From Anastrepha obliqua (Eukaryota > Arthropoda > Insecta > Diptera > Tephritidae), in assembly GCF_027943255.1 (NCBI RefSeq), contig NC_072893.1:83397784-83461783 (forward strand): a stretch of 64,000 nt of DNA, in the 5' to 3' direction. A model generated the notes under the pieces. It was not told where the DNA came from. It did not search any database and saw only the letters and a list, made by a program, of their open reading frames with translations. Positions 24,681 through 36,859 of the stretch are shown piece by piece (positions within the stretch are counted from its first letter, which is position 1; every line of letters starts with the position of its first letter). Position numbers and translations under genes: made by a program.

Positions 24681-25299
24681 TCATCGGCTTTTTTCATGCA
24701 CGCAAAACTTTGCAAACTCCTACAAAATTAACAAAGAATGCACTAGCGTGTTGTAAGAGTTGATGATCCATCTATTCTCTGGTAGCTTGGACCGCACCAT
24801 AGTATGCATGTTGCCAATCGCTCGAGGACATCAAGAACTGTTAAATCTCCGTCTGCGACGAACGTACATATTCAGGATGAACGATGACGCGGTCATTGAA
24901 AAAAATATATATATTGCCTTAAGTCATGACTTGGACATCCTCGCTTTCATTTGCCGCTCCCCATCCATTATTTGCTTTGTTTATTGGCTCTGCGTCGCAC
25001 TTAAATATCCAGGTCTTATTTCAGTTACTATCCAAATCACATAAACTCCACCGTTGCTCTGAAAGCGGAACAATACGCAGAAAATATAAACCAAATGTGG
25101 AATTCTATATTTGACTGAGACTAAAGGAAGGTCTTCTCTTTCCAGACATATGGTCCAAGTTGGATTAAGTAAAACCGATTATGCACGGAATTTCAATGCT
25201 GACGTTGTTAGTGGCTTTAATACTGATAGCTAAATAAGCAATGCCTCTTACTATTTGAAATTATTACTCCATTAGTGGCGTGGACTTCAATGTGTTCTG

Positions 25300-25545
25300 G
25301 AACCTACTACAAAGAGTTTGAAACTCACTTATACAGAATAGGCCTTGAACTCTTAAATATTTGTGAGGGAACTCCATATGTATTCTTTATATGACCACTT
25401 AAACCCTCTCATCTAACCTCTCTTTCGCCTTCTGTTCGCACCCTATCGAAATAGCCTGCCTCTTGGTCCTATTGTTAGATGAGATGGCTTCACTGCTTTG
25501 GGAGGATTTTAAGAATAGCTACAACAACAAAAACAACAAAGCAGT
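25300..25545 (+). repeat. probable LINE 3' tail (CAACAACAA)
   Basis: The stretch ends CTACAACAACAAAAACAACAA (25520-25540). This simple-repeat tail terminates many dipteran LINE insertions. The coding sequence upstream is not recognisable. Confidence 0.35.
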
Positions 25546-25559
25546 TAGGTTAGGCTAAT

Positions 25560-25930
25560 CAGGTTGCTGGTTTAACACAAGACACTTGATGGCCCTAAGG
25601 TCCATAGCAATACCTGTATTTGTTTTCCGTACCCTCACTAAGTTGCTTAAACCACTTATATCTTTTTGGGAAGGTAACTCTAGTGAGACATTTTGCACAT
25701 TTCCCAGGTCCTCAAAGAAATAATCGTCAAGATATTTGGCACGGCTTCTTTGAAGTGCAGGACATTCACAGAGCAGGTGTTATACCGACCCAATTTCTTT
25801 TTCATCTCAACAGCACCTGCAGAAGTCATTCTGAGGTACAACCATTCTACTGGCTAGAGCGCCAATAATGTAATGACCCGTTATAACACCTGTGAGGAAG
25901 ATGGTAGTTGATCTGCTGAATACAATTAGA
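25560..25930 (-). pseudogene. possible antisense LINE fragment
   Basis: The minus strand reads, with frame changes, pieces such as ECPALQRSRAKYLDDYFFED and a following KRYKWFKQLSEGTENKYRY. These resemble the cysteine-rich CPALxxxR region and C-terminus of Jockey-like LINE ORF2. The match is weak and no catalytic motif is visible. Confidence 0.4.
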
Positions 25931-28690
25931 CCGTAGCAGAACTCTGAACCTCCTTACTCCCATTTTTCTCCAAAGCACTGTGCCTTTTTATGATCATTAA
26001 CTTCATATGCTCGCGTACATTTAGTGATTATAGAAAGGTGGACATTTTTTTAAAAACAAAGTGATAATTTTTCCACCCGAAATCTTGTAAAAGGTAATAG
26101 CGAAACTAAAAAAGCATTTCTTTTATCTTTCAGAGTCAAACAATTTTTGGAGAAAAAAATAGCCTATGACATGCTCAGAAATCCCGCTCTACATGTCGGT
26201 GAGCAGTCAAAACAGGCATTATCGGGAATTAGCCAGAACAAACAGACAGCAAATAAATTCACAATTATGCTTTAGTTACGCGTAAGACCAATCCTAGGTG
26301 ATTTTTGCACATTTGGCTGTAATAAACATGAAGAGAGGGGTCCAAGCATGCATGATTGTACTGAAGTCAAAAAATCGTTTACATTAAGGTTTTCCTAGGT
26401 TTTCAATTTATTTTTCAAACCATTTTTCTTTGCTCTAGGCTAAAAGCTAACTGATTATCGAAAGTAGTAGAAACTGTGGAGCAATTTCACATCAAGTGGT
26501 TCAAGTATTTTTGCCATTTCCGTAAATTCATTTGAAAATTGGTTCATTTGGAGGCTTGAGTTTAATATGAAGTAAACTGAAACAAATAAAAAAAATAATA
26601 ATAATTTTGAGATTTATTTAATGTTAAAAATTTTGGTATTGAGTTTTTTGAAATGAAATATTCTCGTTTGTTTTCAATATCAATCAATCAAAACTGTTTT
26701 AGCTTTAGGATAAAATACATATATTTCACACTTGAAAAAAAAAATAATTACCCAAAAATTTCAAACAAAAGCATATTTTAAAAATTAAAGAAATTTAAAA
26801 GAAACGAAATTTATGAAAATATTAAAAAAAACCGCAAATATTTCAATTAAAAATTTTTTTTACTAAAATGTTCAGCATTGAATAAATCTCAAAATTATTA
26901 AATTCATTCAACTATGCCCATGACCATGAAATACTGAAATTTCAGGGTTACCTTAAATAAAGCAATTATGTACCTCTCACATTGATGTATGTATGTATTT
27001 AGCTATGTATGCTCGCTTTTATTTTACCACTGCTAACGCCATCAATAAGAATGTAATGAACCGCCTACGCGCAACCACATACTTTCTTTCAATTTCCGCA
27101 AATACTCTAACTTTATTAGAGGGTGTGTGAGTGTATGTGGCTTCCTGTGCGTGCGTGTGAATAATGAGTGCTGAGAATTATGTCAGGATTTTATTTCTTT
27201 TTTTCAAGGCCTTCTATCTGCGGTTTATTATGTGAGTCGAGACTTTCTTCGTCCAACTCCATCGCTTACCAGCCAGCCTCCCTTGTCATTCTTCACCAAA
27301 ACTTTTCGTCAATCGTTTTATGCTGGTGACACTTTTGTCCTAATTGACAGGTAAGCAAGCACCCCATATCGCAACCAGCTTTCTCCAATTAAAGTAGGTA
27401 CATATGTGCGAGTATGAATGTATATGCTTTCACCTGTTTTCCCTTATTTCCTCTCTGCACATTCTTTCTAATTTCATTTGCTTAATATCGTTACTGATGC
27501 AGATGTATTTGTAAGTAGTGACATACATACCATACTTATGCAACCTCCCCTTTACACTTTGCAAACTCTCCTTGATATTGAATGAGAGGGAGTATAACCC
27601 GTATGGACACATACATATGAGTACTTAAAATTTTATGTAGATGGTAGTAAAATGTCTCAATGCCTTATTTTTAATGCAAATTGTATTTTCTTGTCTGTAA
27701 GTAATTGGACTTTTAAGAATGAAAACATATTTTTGAATGGAAAAATTTGCGGTTTGCTGACTTGTAATAGGTGGGATGGTAATTATTCTTTGGATTTCGG
27801 TTAGAATTATGGCTCTGTAGAATGTGCGTAGCTTTTTCAATTTAATTTAAATTGCTAGGAAATCCAATTTCGCAATTATCTATTGGAAATTTATGACACT
27901 CGCTTCCGCAAGATAAGAGCGCTAATGATTTCATTGTGGAATAATACAAAGTCAATTTAGATACTTCGGAAAATATTTTCTTGATTTTCGTAAAGTTATG
28001 AAATAGCAAAAAAAGCGGTGCAAACAGAGGATACCTTTTAATTTAGAAATCTAACAAAGAAGGCAAACCTCCTGCAGTTATTGCTATGAGTACTACACAT
28101 GAAATTTAGATATGAAATATTGAAAAATATGTGTATCATAAGGAATATCTTATTGTATGTACAGTAGAGCCACCACAAATCCAAAAGTGTTTATTTTTGT
28201 CACTCCTCGCACATTCTCGGATAGGTCAGGGAAATATGAGAATAAAATGTAGAATAAAATCAAGAATGTTTCATTCATTCACACGTTTAGCCGTCGAGTG
28301 TTCGTTCTTGGTTTCATAGAAGTGAAGGTAAAATTTTTAAAAGCTAATTTCTTTGGCAGCGGAAATAAAAACTTAAATATAACTCACCTTCGAATAAGCA
28401 GTACCTTATAATACTGATGTATTTTTTCTTAGCAAGTTTCGGAAATAATTTAGGTCAGCAAAAATTTAGAAATACATATTGGTTTTTGCCACATTATCTC
28501 AGAATCTCATTTAAAATTTTACACTGCATAAAAAGAAAAAAAAAAGTATACAAATATTTGGTAAAATACGTGACTTCTTATTTTCCAAAGCCTATCAGAG
28601 AAATCTTATGAGACTCTAGAGACTAAAAACATTTTTCATTTCGGTGCACTGTATTATTATTCTTGTAAATGCTACAGGTAGGTGGAATTG
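25931..28690. other. AT-rich non-coding DNA
   Basis: Strongly AT-rich low complexity at 26570-26900. No gene was recognised. Confidence 0.45.
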
Positions 28691-28698
28691 TTGCTGTA

Positions 28699-29957
28699 CG
28701 AGGTGTGTTCAAAAAGTATCGGGAATTTTGAATTTTCGCAGGTCACGTACATATATTCGAATTTCGATTTTTTTGTGGCGATGTGTTGGTACTCATGACT
28801 CTCACTCATGCCGACGAGATCGGCCATCTTGAAGGTTCAGTTAATTGTTGACAGCTGCTTTGCTTGCACGTGTTTCGACTCGTCTTCGATTTTTAGCTAT
28901 TCAAAAAGATGGATCAAAGAACCTCTATCAAATTTGGTGTGAAAAACGAAATTAAGTGCGCATTCCGAATGTTGACTGTGTCATACGTAGAAGCTATTTT
29001 GGTCCAAAGCAATGTTTATCGGAGGTAAAAAATGTTCCAGAAAGCCGAGAAGATGTGAAGGACGAAAAAATTGATGAAGTGAAGAAAATGGTATTGGCCA
29101 ACGTCGAGTCACCGTTAGAGAAGTTGCTGAGTACCTAGACATATCGATTGGCTCGTGCCATTCGATTTTTTTTCAATGACTTGGGCATGAGATGGGTCGC
29201 AGCAAAATTCGTACCAAAAATGCTCAATTTCGACCAAAAGCAGCATCGCATGAACATTGCAAATGAGATGTTGGACTCTGTCCGCAACGACCCAAATTTG
29301 CTCCAGAGGGTGATAACTGGTGACGAATTGTGGGTTTATGGTTATGACGTGGAAACCAAACCTCAATGATCCCAATGGAAGCTGCCGCATGAACCAAGGC
29401 CGAAAAAAGCGCGCCAAGTTCGGTCGAATGTAAAAGTTTTGCTTACCGTTTTCTTCGACTGCAGAGGCGTTGTGCATCATAGGTTCTTGAAACAGGGTAA
29501 AATGGTCAATAAGAAATATTACCTGCAATTTGCGCGGAGCCATTCGCCAGAAACGCCTGAATTTGTGGAAGAACAAAAATTGGCTCTTGCATCACGAACC
29601 TGCTCACACATCGTTGTTGTGCGCGACTTTTTGACCAAAAACAATACACTAATGATGCCACAGCTACCGTATTCCCCAGGTCTAGCCCCCTGTGACTTTT
29701 TCTTGTTCCCGAAACTGAAGAGGCCCAGGAAAGGACGACGCTACGCGACGATTGACGAGATAAAGACAGTTTCGAAGGAGGAGATGAATAAGATAAAAAA
29801 ATATTTTTTGAAGTGCTTCGAAGATTGGAAAAAACGTTGGCACAAGTGTATAATATCTCATGGGGACTACTTTGAAAGGTACAAAATAGATATTAATGTA
29901 TAAATAAATAATTTTTGAAAAAACACAAACTTCGCGATACTTTTTGAACACACCTCG
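28699..29957 (+). mobile_element. mariner element, 1259 bp, inactive
   Basis: The terminal inverted repeats begin CGAGGTGTGTTCAAAAAGTA on both ends, with one mismatch over about 27 bp. Both ends are flanked by TA (28697-28698 and 29958-29959), the expected mariner target duplication. The size is normal for a mariner. The transposase would start at Met 28909 (MDQRTSIKFGVKNEIKCAF) and end at 29903. Small deletions and stops split it into three blocks: part of the HTH domain; then MRWVAAKFVPKMLNFDQKQH and VITGDE (first catalytic D, about 29310); then LPYSPGLAPCDFFLFPKLKR (about 29661-29720), which carries the third D. The block with the second D is deleted. Confidence 0.9.
28909..29903 (+). pseudogene. 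mariner transposase, frameshifted and partly deleted
   Basis: This is the coding part of the mariner above. The N-terminal HTH is shortened (a gap after IKC and another near 29055, where the linker's acidic-Gly segment is missing). HDNAPAH-type sequence around the second catalytic Asp is replaced by RTCSHIVVVRD (29597-29629). The C-terminus FEDWKKRWHKCIISHGDYFE is well kept. It cannot make active transposase. Confidence 0.85.
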
Positions 29958-30084
29958 TATACTTTAGATTTGAAGTAACTCCACATGAAAAAGGTTATTG
30001 GTGTTCAATGTTGCCTCGTATGGCAATAAAATTTCATGGAATATGGTTTCGCCGGTCATCTTTTCCAATTTGTGAAGTACGCCT

Positions 30085-30250
30085 TCATATTTTACGACAA
30101 ATGGAGTGGCCTACAGAAGCTTTTTGATAGTAAAAATACATTCGAAGTTTTGCCATTGCCTTCTCAGAGGCGATTGCTATTAGAAAAGACCTTTCCTATA
30201 ATTTGGTGTTTCATGTATCGCCCCAACCCATTCGAACGAGACTGTTAATA
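30085..30250 (-). repeat. tRNA-derived SINE fragment (copy e)
   Basis: GAAGTTTTGCCATTGCCTTC (30141-30160) followed by GATTGCTATTAGAAAAGACC, and CCCATTCGAACGAGA (about 30227), reproduce the body and B box of the family in reverse orientation. The head is truncated. Confidence 0.6.
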
Positions 30251-30299
30251 TTTCGCTTCCTTCTTTGTGATGAACTAAGTATTCAGTGCTTCATTAATG

Positions 30300-31180
30300 T
30301 GAACACAGAGCGAAAAATTATCGCTATGCAATAATGACAGAACTCTGGTTTTCACGCATAAGTTTCACCACTTCGCCATTTCGGATCTACATGGCTATGA
30401 CAAGACCTATTATCACCTATGCATCAGTGGTGTGGATGAATAGACTCCCTCTCGTGGGAGTCAGGAGGACCTTATTGAGACTACAACGCACTGTGGCCAT
30501 CTGTCGGAGCTTTTCCGACTACTCCAGGCCCGCCAGCACATGTATTGGACAACAGACTTGGACTTCGATCCAACGATCCTTGCCATGCCCCTTGACTCTA
30601 TGCTATCCAGAGTCGTGCTTGCCAAGAGATACAGTGTGGTGGTGCCAGAGGCTCAACTGTGGTCAAGCTCAGATAATGAGCCCGGCAAACATTGTTTTCG
30701 CATTTTCACAGATGGCTCCAGGACCGAGCACGGCTACGGCTCTGGGGTCTACGTGGAATCCAGCGGGACAAAACCTTACTTTGCTCTTGGCATGGATGCA
30801 TCTGTGTTTCAAGCGGAGGTGTATGCTGTTCAAGAAGCGACGAACTTTGTTGTAGAAAACAGATGGAGAGATCTATATGTGTCTGCAGCGACAGTATGGC
30901 CGGACTGTCTAACAACCACTTCAAGGGTACTTGAGTCCCGTAAAGCCACGCTTAACTAAGACAGTAGACATAATATCCTGGGCCCATGTGTATTGCGGGT
31001 AACGAGACCTCTGACTCTTTAGTTAGGATGGGCTCTGAGGCCAACTTTCTTGGCTCGGAGCCCGTTCTGCCACTCACTTCTGCAGCCACGGTTAGCAAAC
31101 GGATTACTCTAACCCACAAGCGAGTTTGGCAGGCTGAAAGAGGAAAATGTAGAGAGATCACGTTTGCAGAAAGTTGAGCG
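30300..31180 (+). pseudogene. LINE remnant with RNase H-like domain
   Basis: A frame from about 30385 gives YMAMTRPIITYASVVW (the thumb motif of Jockey/R1-type reverse transcriptases). After a frame change, FRIFTDGSRTEHGYGSGVYV (30696-30755) and DASVFQAEVYAVQEATNF (about 30796-30849) match the RNase H domain, with its DGS and E residues. Then ENRWRDLYV. Further on, GNETSDSLVRMGSEANFLGS (about 31003-31062) matches the last RNase H motif. At least two frameshifts and an internal loss are present, so this is a dead copy. Confidence 0.75.
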
Positions 31181-31189
31181 AACGCATAG

Positions 31190-33060
31190 GAAGTATGGCG
31201 ATGAAAGGCAGAATAATAGTGGCACCAATGCTGGACATCCGAATCCACTGAATTACAGTAAAAGTTATCAAAATATATCATTGTAAACAGGTGATTTCCT
31301 AAATAAACGAAGCTGAAGCGACGAGGGTCATCGGCCTAGATATTGAATGATTTATAGGAAGTACTTTTAAATTAAAGCTACAAAAACTACTACTGCTTAT
31401 CAGGATACGTCAAGTTAAAAGCTTATGATGAAAAATTGGTGGCCTTTGAAGCCAACAAATTTTATAATGCATCATCTTATTGGTCCAGAGTTTTGAGTCA
31501 ATTTCTTGCAAAAAGATGAATAATTTCGTTCCCTAATGCGTCGTATCCACCTGTTTACCACTCGTCGACTATTAGCTCTGTGGGAATCATTCTAATCGAC
31601 ATTCTTAAAAAGGGCATAAATAGCTCGTTTGATAACTTTAAAAGCGTGCAGACTCACGCTTCGCAGCATAAGCCAAATATAGTTATTAATAAAAAATATC
31701 CATCATGGAATATACACCGGTTGTTTCCATTTGGAGCAGGGTTTGGTCTCTACCTATGTGAGTGTATAATTTCAAGCTTTAACTTGATGGAGCAGCGTTA
31801 TAAAATGTACTCGTATTTTCCTCACAAAGGCTGCTAGAAAATATTTAATTGAAAGTAAAAGCAATGAAGATTGAAAGAACTTAAGAAGATATTATAGATA
31901 TTATAGCGAACAAAAGATATTATTTTGATGTCACTGCTGAGGGCATCTGGAACGCCCTTAAGTGGGGAAAATGTGAACAAACTACATGCATACATATACG
32001 TACACACACATATATATGAACATATACGCCGAGTATATGCCACCTTATTGCAGCGCTTTATAGCACTTTTCCAATTTACGTAATTTTCAAGCGAAGCGCG
32101 AAATTTCATTAAATTACCGGAAGAAGACACAAAAGTATGATAAAAACATATATACATACATATATTGCATGCATATCCAAGTATCAAATAAGGATGCTAT
32201 TAGCAACAACAGTGGCATTTTAAGCAAAATGAAAATAACAACAATAAATAAAAGCAAACTGCAATATGCTGTGGCAGATGCTTTGTGCCGCAATTAAGCG
32301 GTTGTGACTGCGGAGAACGGGAGATCGACTGACTTAGGTCAACGTGTGCCGATTGATGTCAAAGACATGTCAGTGCATACGACGTGCGACAGGCAGCAGC
32401 CAACTGAGTGACGGTTATTGCATTCAATGACATCCTTGCCAACAGACCCACCCCTTTCAGAGGCTCTTTACAACCCCACAGTCGACGTCGTTTTTTAAAT
32501 ACATTCGTGTAAAGTTTTTCTGATGTTTTTTTCGTCTACTAAACGGCAATAAGCCACACACTTACCATAAACTTTAAATGACAAGATAACATCGCAAAGA
32601 TAATGGCCATTTCAAAACAAATTGAAAAAACAAAGCCAAAGCAATTACAATAAAAGCAATATCCTGTAATAAGAAGAAGAATTGTTGCCGCAAAAGCAAC
32701 ATAAGCTACTTGTTTTGTTGTTGTAAGCAACTTGTTTCATTGTAATAAAATTTTAGGTAGTGCATACTAACACATTTATTTAAAGGCATGAAAAATGTAT
32801 GTAAAGGATATTTCAAAAGACGCGCCTAGATGTTATTTTAATATAAAATATGTAAAAATTTAGATTATTTCAGGTTTCAGTATTTTTATTAAAAATGCGT
32901 CTCTTAACAATTACAAGCGAAAAATTACATGATTTAAATGTAATATTCGATAGTCTAACTGTTGGGAACATCGACACATCGATGCGAAAGGGTCGGTCAC
33001 TCGAAGTGTACCCAATTAAAAAGGTCGTAAATTTAGTTTGGAAAATTACTTTTATTCAAT
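31190..33060. other. non-coding DNA, no gene recognised
   Basis: About 32200-32450 is less AT-rich and looks unique. No exon or domain was identified. Confidence 0.4.
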
Positions 33061-33069
33061 TCAAAATGA

Positions 33070-33600
33070 AATATGTGTGAAAAAAATACAAAATTAAGAA
33101 TCAAATTACTTTTACTCGATATTACCACATTTTGCCTTGACTACGGACTTGAGGCGGCCCAGAAACGAATCGCAAACTGCCCGAATGTGAGTTCCAGGTA
33201 TTTTGGCCCAATTGCGGACAATGGCTTTTTTCAGCACTTAAAGACTGGGCAATATTTTAGTTCGGACCTTGCTCTCCAAAAATGACCCAAAGAGAATATT
33301 CCATCGGATTTGCGTCTGGTGAATTTAAGAGGCATTGTGTGGACTTTATGAAAATCGGAACGTCGTTTTTTAGCCATTCTTGGTTCACTCGAGCTTTGTG
33401 AGACGGTGCATGGTCTACCACCGCAATGTTTGTCTGCCCACGGCTTGAAAGCAATCTCTAGAATACTTTTCCGATAATATTTCGTATTTACCTTGACGTC
33501 AGGCTCGATGAAAGCGATTGGAGAGCGCCCATCTGCGGTTATAGCGGGTTCGAGTTTACTATCTGCAAAATGCTTCCGCGTGCTTATAAACAATACTCTG
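33070..33600 (-). pseudogene. Tc1/mariner-superfamily transposase fragment
   Basis: Two overlapping minus-strand frames give ITADGRSPIAFIEPDVKVNT and KYYRKSILEI (about 33456-33555), then RVNQEWLKNDVPIF (about 33350-33395), PDANPMEYSLWVIF (about 33275-33317), and HIRAVCDSFLGRLKSVVKAK (33130-33195). This order is the second half of an ITm transposase. The PDANPMEYSLW box holds the last catalytic position. The N-terminal half is missing and at least one frameshift is present. Confidence 0.7.
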
Positions 33601-34430
33601 AACTATCATTTAGCTAACTAACACACACGTCGACTAGCATGGCCTTAGTGGTCAATTCATATTAGAACAGATGGAAATAACGATCTTTAGAGACAAGTAT
33701 AGGAGTACTCGATGCGAAACGAACTTTGTATATCGCCGACGTTTTAGTCAGACTTTAGAATTTGCGCAATTTTGTATCATTTTTTTTATTAAAATTATAT
33801 GGCGGCTGAGCGTGGTTATTGACCGATTTCGCACACTTGCCATCCAACCTACCTTCGAGAATGAATAATATGTGACCCAATCCAATATCCCAATTGTATT
33901 TTAGGCTTAAGTTAGCGAGCGCACGGATGGGCAGATGGACAGAAATAACATAGCTAAATCGACTCCTCTCATCACTCTAATTTTATATCTAACTCGATTC
34001 TTTTGTACAGTTACATAGAACTTTTTGTAGACAAAATGGGCAAATGGCACAAGTGCGCTGCTGTGAAAAGAACCAGTTACCAAAGAAGCGATTCAGAATA
34101 CTATATCTAGACAATTTGTGAAATAAAGCAAGACTCCGCTACTGTCAAGAGATAATTAGTTTTTTCTGGAGCACCGCTATTTTGTTTCAAATAGGTACTC
34201 AAATATACATACAAACATACTTATGGATTATTTATACAATTTTTTTTTATTTTGCGCCCAAAGATTGAAAATACATTTCATTGCATTTCCAACATATATT
34301 GGAACGTTAGACTACAAAATGATGTGACGAGTGATTTTGCAATAAAGAAAAGAGCTCACCAGGATGTCTCTTATCACTAATGCTCTTCAATGTATACTCG
34401 AAATATATATTTCAAGAAGATTTGACATCA
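33601..34430. other. AT-rich non-coding DNA
   Basis: Nothing recognised. Confidence 0.4.
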
Positions 34431-34439
34431 GTCAACTTA

Positions 34440-35020
34440 GAAATAAAAGTCAACAGCGAAATAATAAATAATATACGATTTGCCGGTGACACTACAATAT
34501 TGGCATACGAAATTAATATATATAAATATTAATATATAAATAATAAAGAAATCAGCGTAAAAGGTCTGCAATACGCCGTAAGTAGTAACACCTAAAAAAT
34601 CAAATTCATGGTTGTTTCTAAAAACTCCCGTTCTAACATTTATGTATGTACGAGTATATGACAATCCAATCCAAAGAGTATCGCGATTTAAGTACTTAGG
34701 ATGTTGGACAAGTGACAGAGAAATTTGCTGTCGAATTCAAGCAGCGAGACCTTTCCAATAAAAGCTTGAACATGGCATGGACACTAAAGGTTACGAGTAT
34801 GAATAAACTAGGCATTTAAGGTGTGGCACTATGTCGAATGATGAAAGTATCGTGGACAGACAAAATTAGAAACAAAAAATTGATAACGAAATGTAAAAAG
34901 GATAGAAAGCTGTTACTAACGATGTACCACCACAAAATGTACTTAAGCTCTTTACGAAGGAAATCCTTGCTGAAACTCCTGGAAGGACTTCTGAGCGGGT
35001 ATAGAAACAATGGTTGAGGT
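34440..35020 (+). pseudogene. LINE remnant, 5' part of a split copy
   Basis: Shifting frames give NNIRFAGDTTILA (about 34468-34506, the YADD box read as FAGD), KIKFMVVSKNSRSN (about 34597-34638), RFKYLGCW (about 34686-34709), and VSWTDKIRNKKLIT (34847-34888) with KDRKLLLTM after it. This is the order of an endonuclease-reverse transcriptase LINE. The matching 3' end of the same ORF appears at 36560-36715, so later insertions split this copy. Confidence 0.65.
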
Positions 35021-35029
35021 GGCAAGGCT

Positions 35030-35369
35030 TAGAAAGTTATTGTTAAAGCATCCCTCTATACTTTACCTTATCAGGAAGAAAGATGGTACATGGACCAAAA
35101 ACAGCACAGAATCTCTAGAAGATCTTATTAGCACCAATTTTCCAGGCTGTATGTCGACGCAAACAATATCGATCTAGCCAATGTGAAAGGAAGATTCTCT
35201 AAAATAGACGCAATTACCTACGAAAAACTGGATTGGAAAATCGATTTATTTCAACCTTTCAAATCAGCTGTACCGGATGGTATCATTCCGGCCCTGATAC
35301 AAAAATTTTCACGCTTAGTAATGCCATGGCTAAAAATATTTACGAACGATGTTTGAAGTTCAATTATGT
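35030..35369 (+). pseudogene. Jockey-like reverse transcriptase fragment
   Basis: KDGTWTKNSTESLEDLISTN followed by FPGC (about 35083-35150), then ITYEKLDWKIDLFQPFKSAV and PDGIIPALIQKF (35212-35307), then LKFNYVPK (35355-35377). This is the N-terminal fingers region of a Jockey-clade LINE (FKSPGPDGIxPALLQ, then YVPxxWR). It ends at the hAT insertion point. Confidence 0.65.
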
Positions 35370-35377
35370 ACCTAAAT
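35370..35377. repeat. 8-bp target site duplication, left copy
   Basis: ACCTAAAT is repeated exactly at 36516-36523, flanking the inverted repeats of the hAT element. Confidence 0.9.
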
Positions 35378-36515
35378 CAGTGATGGTAAATGATTTTTTA
35401 AAAAATCCCTACACAGCCCAAAAAAATTCCCTACTTTTCCCTACGCTTCAAAAAATTTTCCGTACAAAATTCCCCACATATTTTTCTCCTGTGTTTACAC
35501 TATAATGAGGCACTCGCAACGTCAAAATTGAATTATTTGCTTAAGTTTTGGGCTTGGTGCTGTTTTCACAGTTTATAAGACACTTTAATAAGAAATTTTA
35601 TTTCAAAAATATATATAAATAAACATATTTATTATATTATAAACACATATATGAACAAAAATTCAGCAAAAAGACTAAAAATTAGACTTTTTCATTACAT
35701 TCAGTTCTGTTTAAAACAAGACAGAGTTTCTATTTTTCAAAATCCGGCACGATTACTTTTAAGATTGTGATAAAGTGGTCCACAACTTGCAGCGCGACAT
35801 TATGCTCAGCGAAGAACATGCTAAATCTTATTTCGAAATTTCTGGAACCATTTGGTTTACTCGGCTTTTTCTTAAAAAAAAAATGTTTATTTTAGGTGTC
35901 TTTTTTATTGCCTTCATATGTTTTTGGTACGGTTTGCTTCGGCGTGCTTCTGCAAATCAGAATTGCCGCAGTTCAAAACTTTGTCGCACTCAGCCCATTT
36001 GCATTTCAACCAGCCACTAAAATTGTCGTCGCCAAGCCACTTGTTATTGAACTTTTGTTTCCGATACTTGAATTTTTCTCCTGGTGTTCCTCCGAAGAGT
36101 CAGTCGAAGTGGAGGAGATCATTTCTGTAAAATACAATATATAAAATTTAAATAAAAAAAAGGTAAAACTAAAATAATTCCAAACTTAATTCAAAAGCGA
36201 AAAGCATCAGGTAACGCGGGACAACTAACAATTTTCGCGCGAAGAAAAAATCGCGTTAGCGTTAACGAAGAAAACATGGCAATGTTGCCGTATTAACGCT
36301 TTAGAAGTATGCTGCCATAAGGAAAAAAATACTGGCATGAAATCTTACTGCGGCTTTTTATTTTAAATGAACTTTTTTAATTTTTCCCGCTATTTTAAAA
36401 TTTTTTCTGTCCTTTTTGAAAATTCCCTACATTTACAGAATTTAAAAAAATCTGTCCTTCTTTTTCGACAAAAACCCCTACATTTAGGGAATTTTCCCTA
36501 CATTTACCATCACTG
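35378..36515 (-). mobile_element. non-autonomous hAT element with remnant BED-finger gene
   Basis: The 1138-bp element is bounded by perfect 15-bp inverted repeats CAGTGATGGTAAATG. CAG-type ends are usual for hAT. The ends are flanked by the 8-bp duplication ACCTAAAT, the diagnostic hAT target duplication. TCCCTAC-type motifs recur just inside both ends (about 35405-35455 and 36420-36500), a typical subterminal repeat layout. On the minus strand a decayed frame gives FKYRKQKFNNKWLGDDNFSG then WLKCKWAECDKVLNCGNSDL and QKHAE (about 35945-36085), a BED-type zinc finger (C-x-C...H). Further on is AEHNVALQVVDHF (about 35771-35812), known from hAT transposase N-terminal regions. The RNase-H catalytic core is deleted. 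Confidence 0.88.
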
Positions 36516-36523
36516 ACCTAAAT
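36516..36523. repeat. 8-bp target site duplication, right copy
   Basis: ACCTAAAT, identical to 35370-35377. Confidence 0.9.
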
Positions 36524-36559
36524 ACGAGTTGTTGCAAGGTTGTTGTGTAAAGTAAAAAC

Positions 36560-36720
36560 GAAGTAAACGAGGAATTGAAAGGAAGCATATGCCCTACCTA
36601 CGTAACATTAGAGGGTGGACAGGATTAAGGACCATTGGGCAGTTGGTTAAAGCAACACGAAATAGAGACAATTACAATAATAAATGTTGTTGCGCGTCGG
36701 ATACAGCTAGTTTTTAATAA
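36560..36720 (+). pseudogene. LINE remnant, 3' end of the split copy
   Basis: The frame gives GIERKHMPYLRNIRGWTGLR followed by TIGQLVKATRNRDNYNN (36572-36682), then a stop at about 36717. This continues the ORF interrupted near 35020: in intact relatives the KGKxEGxRGxGRxxxSWLRNIRxWTG segment directly follows the block at 34900-35000. Confidence 0.65.
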
Positions 36721-36859
36721 TGAACAATTAATCAGTGAACAAATTTTTACTGTGATTACTTACAATCTGTATTAAGAATTTGCATATCAAGAAGAATACT
36801 GAAAACACAGTAGAATAATAATTAAAAGGAAGTAATTCCAAATATTCTCCTTCTGCATT

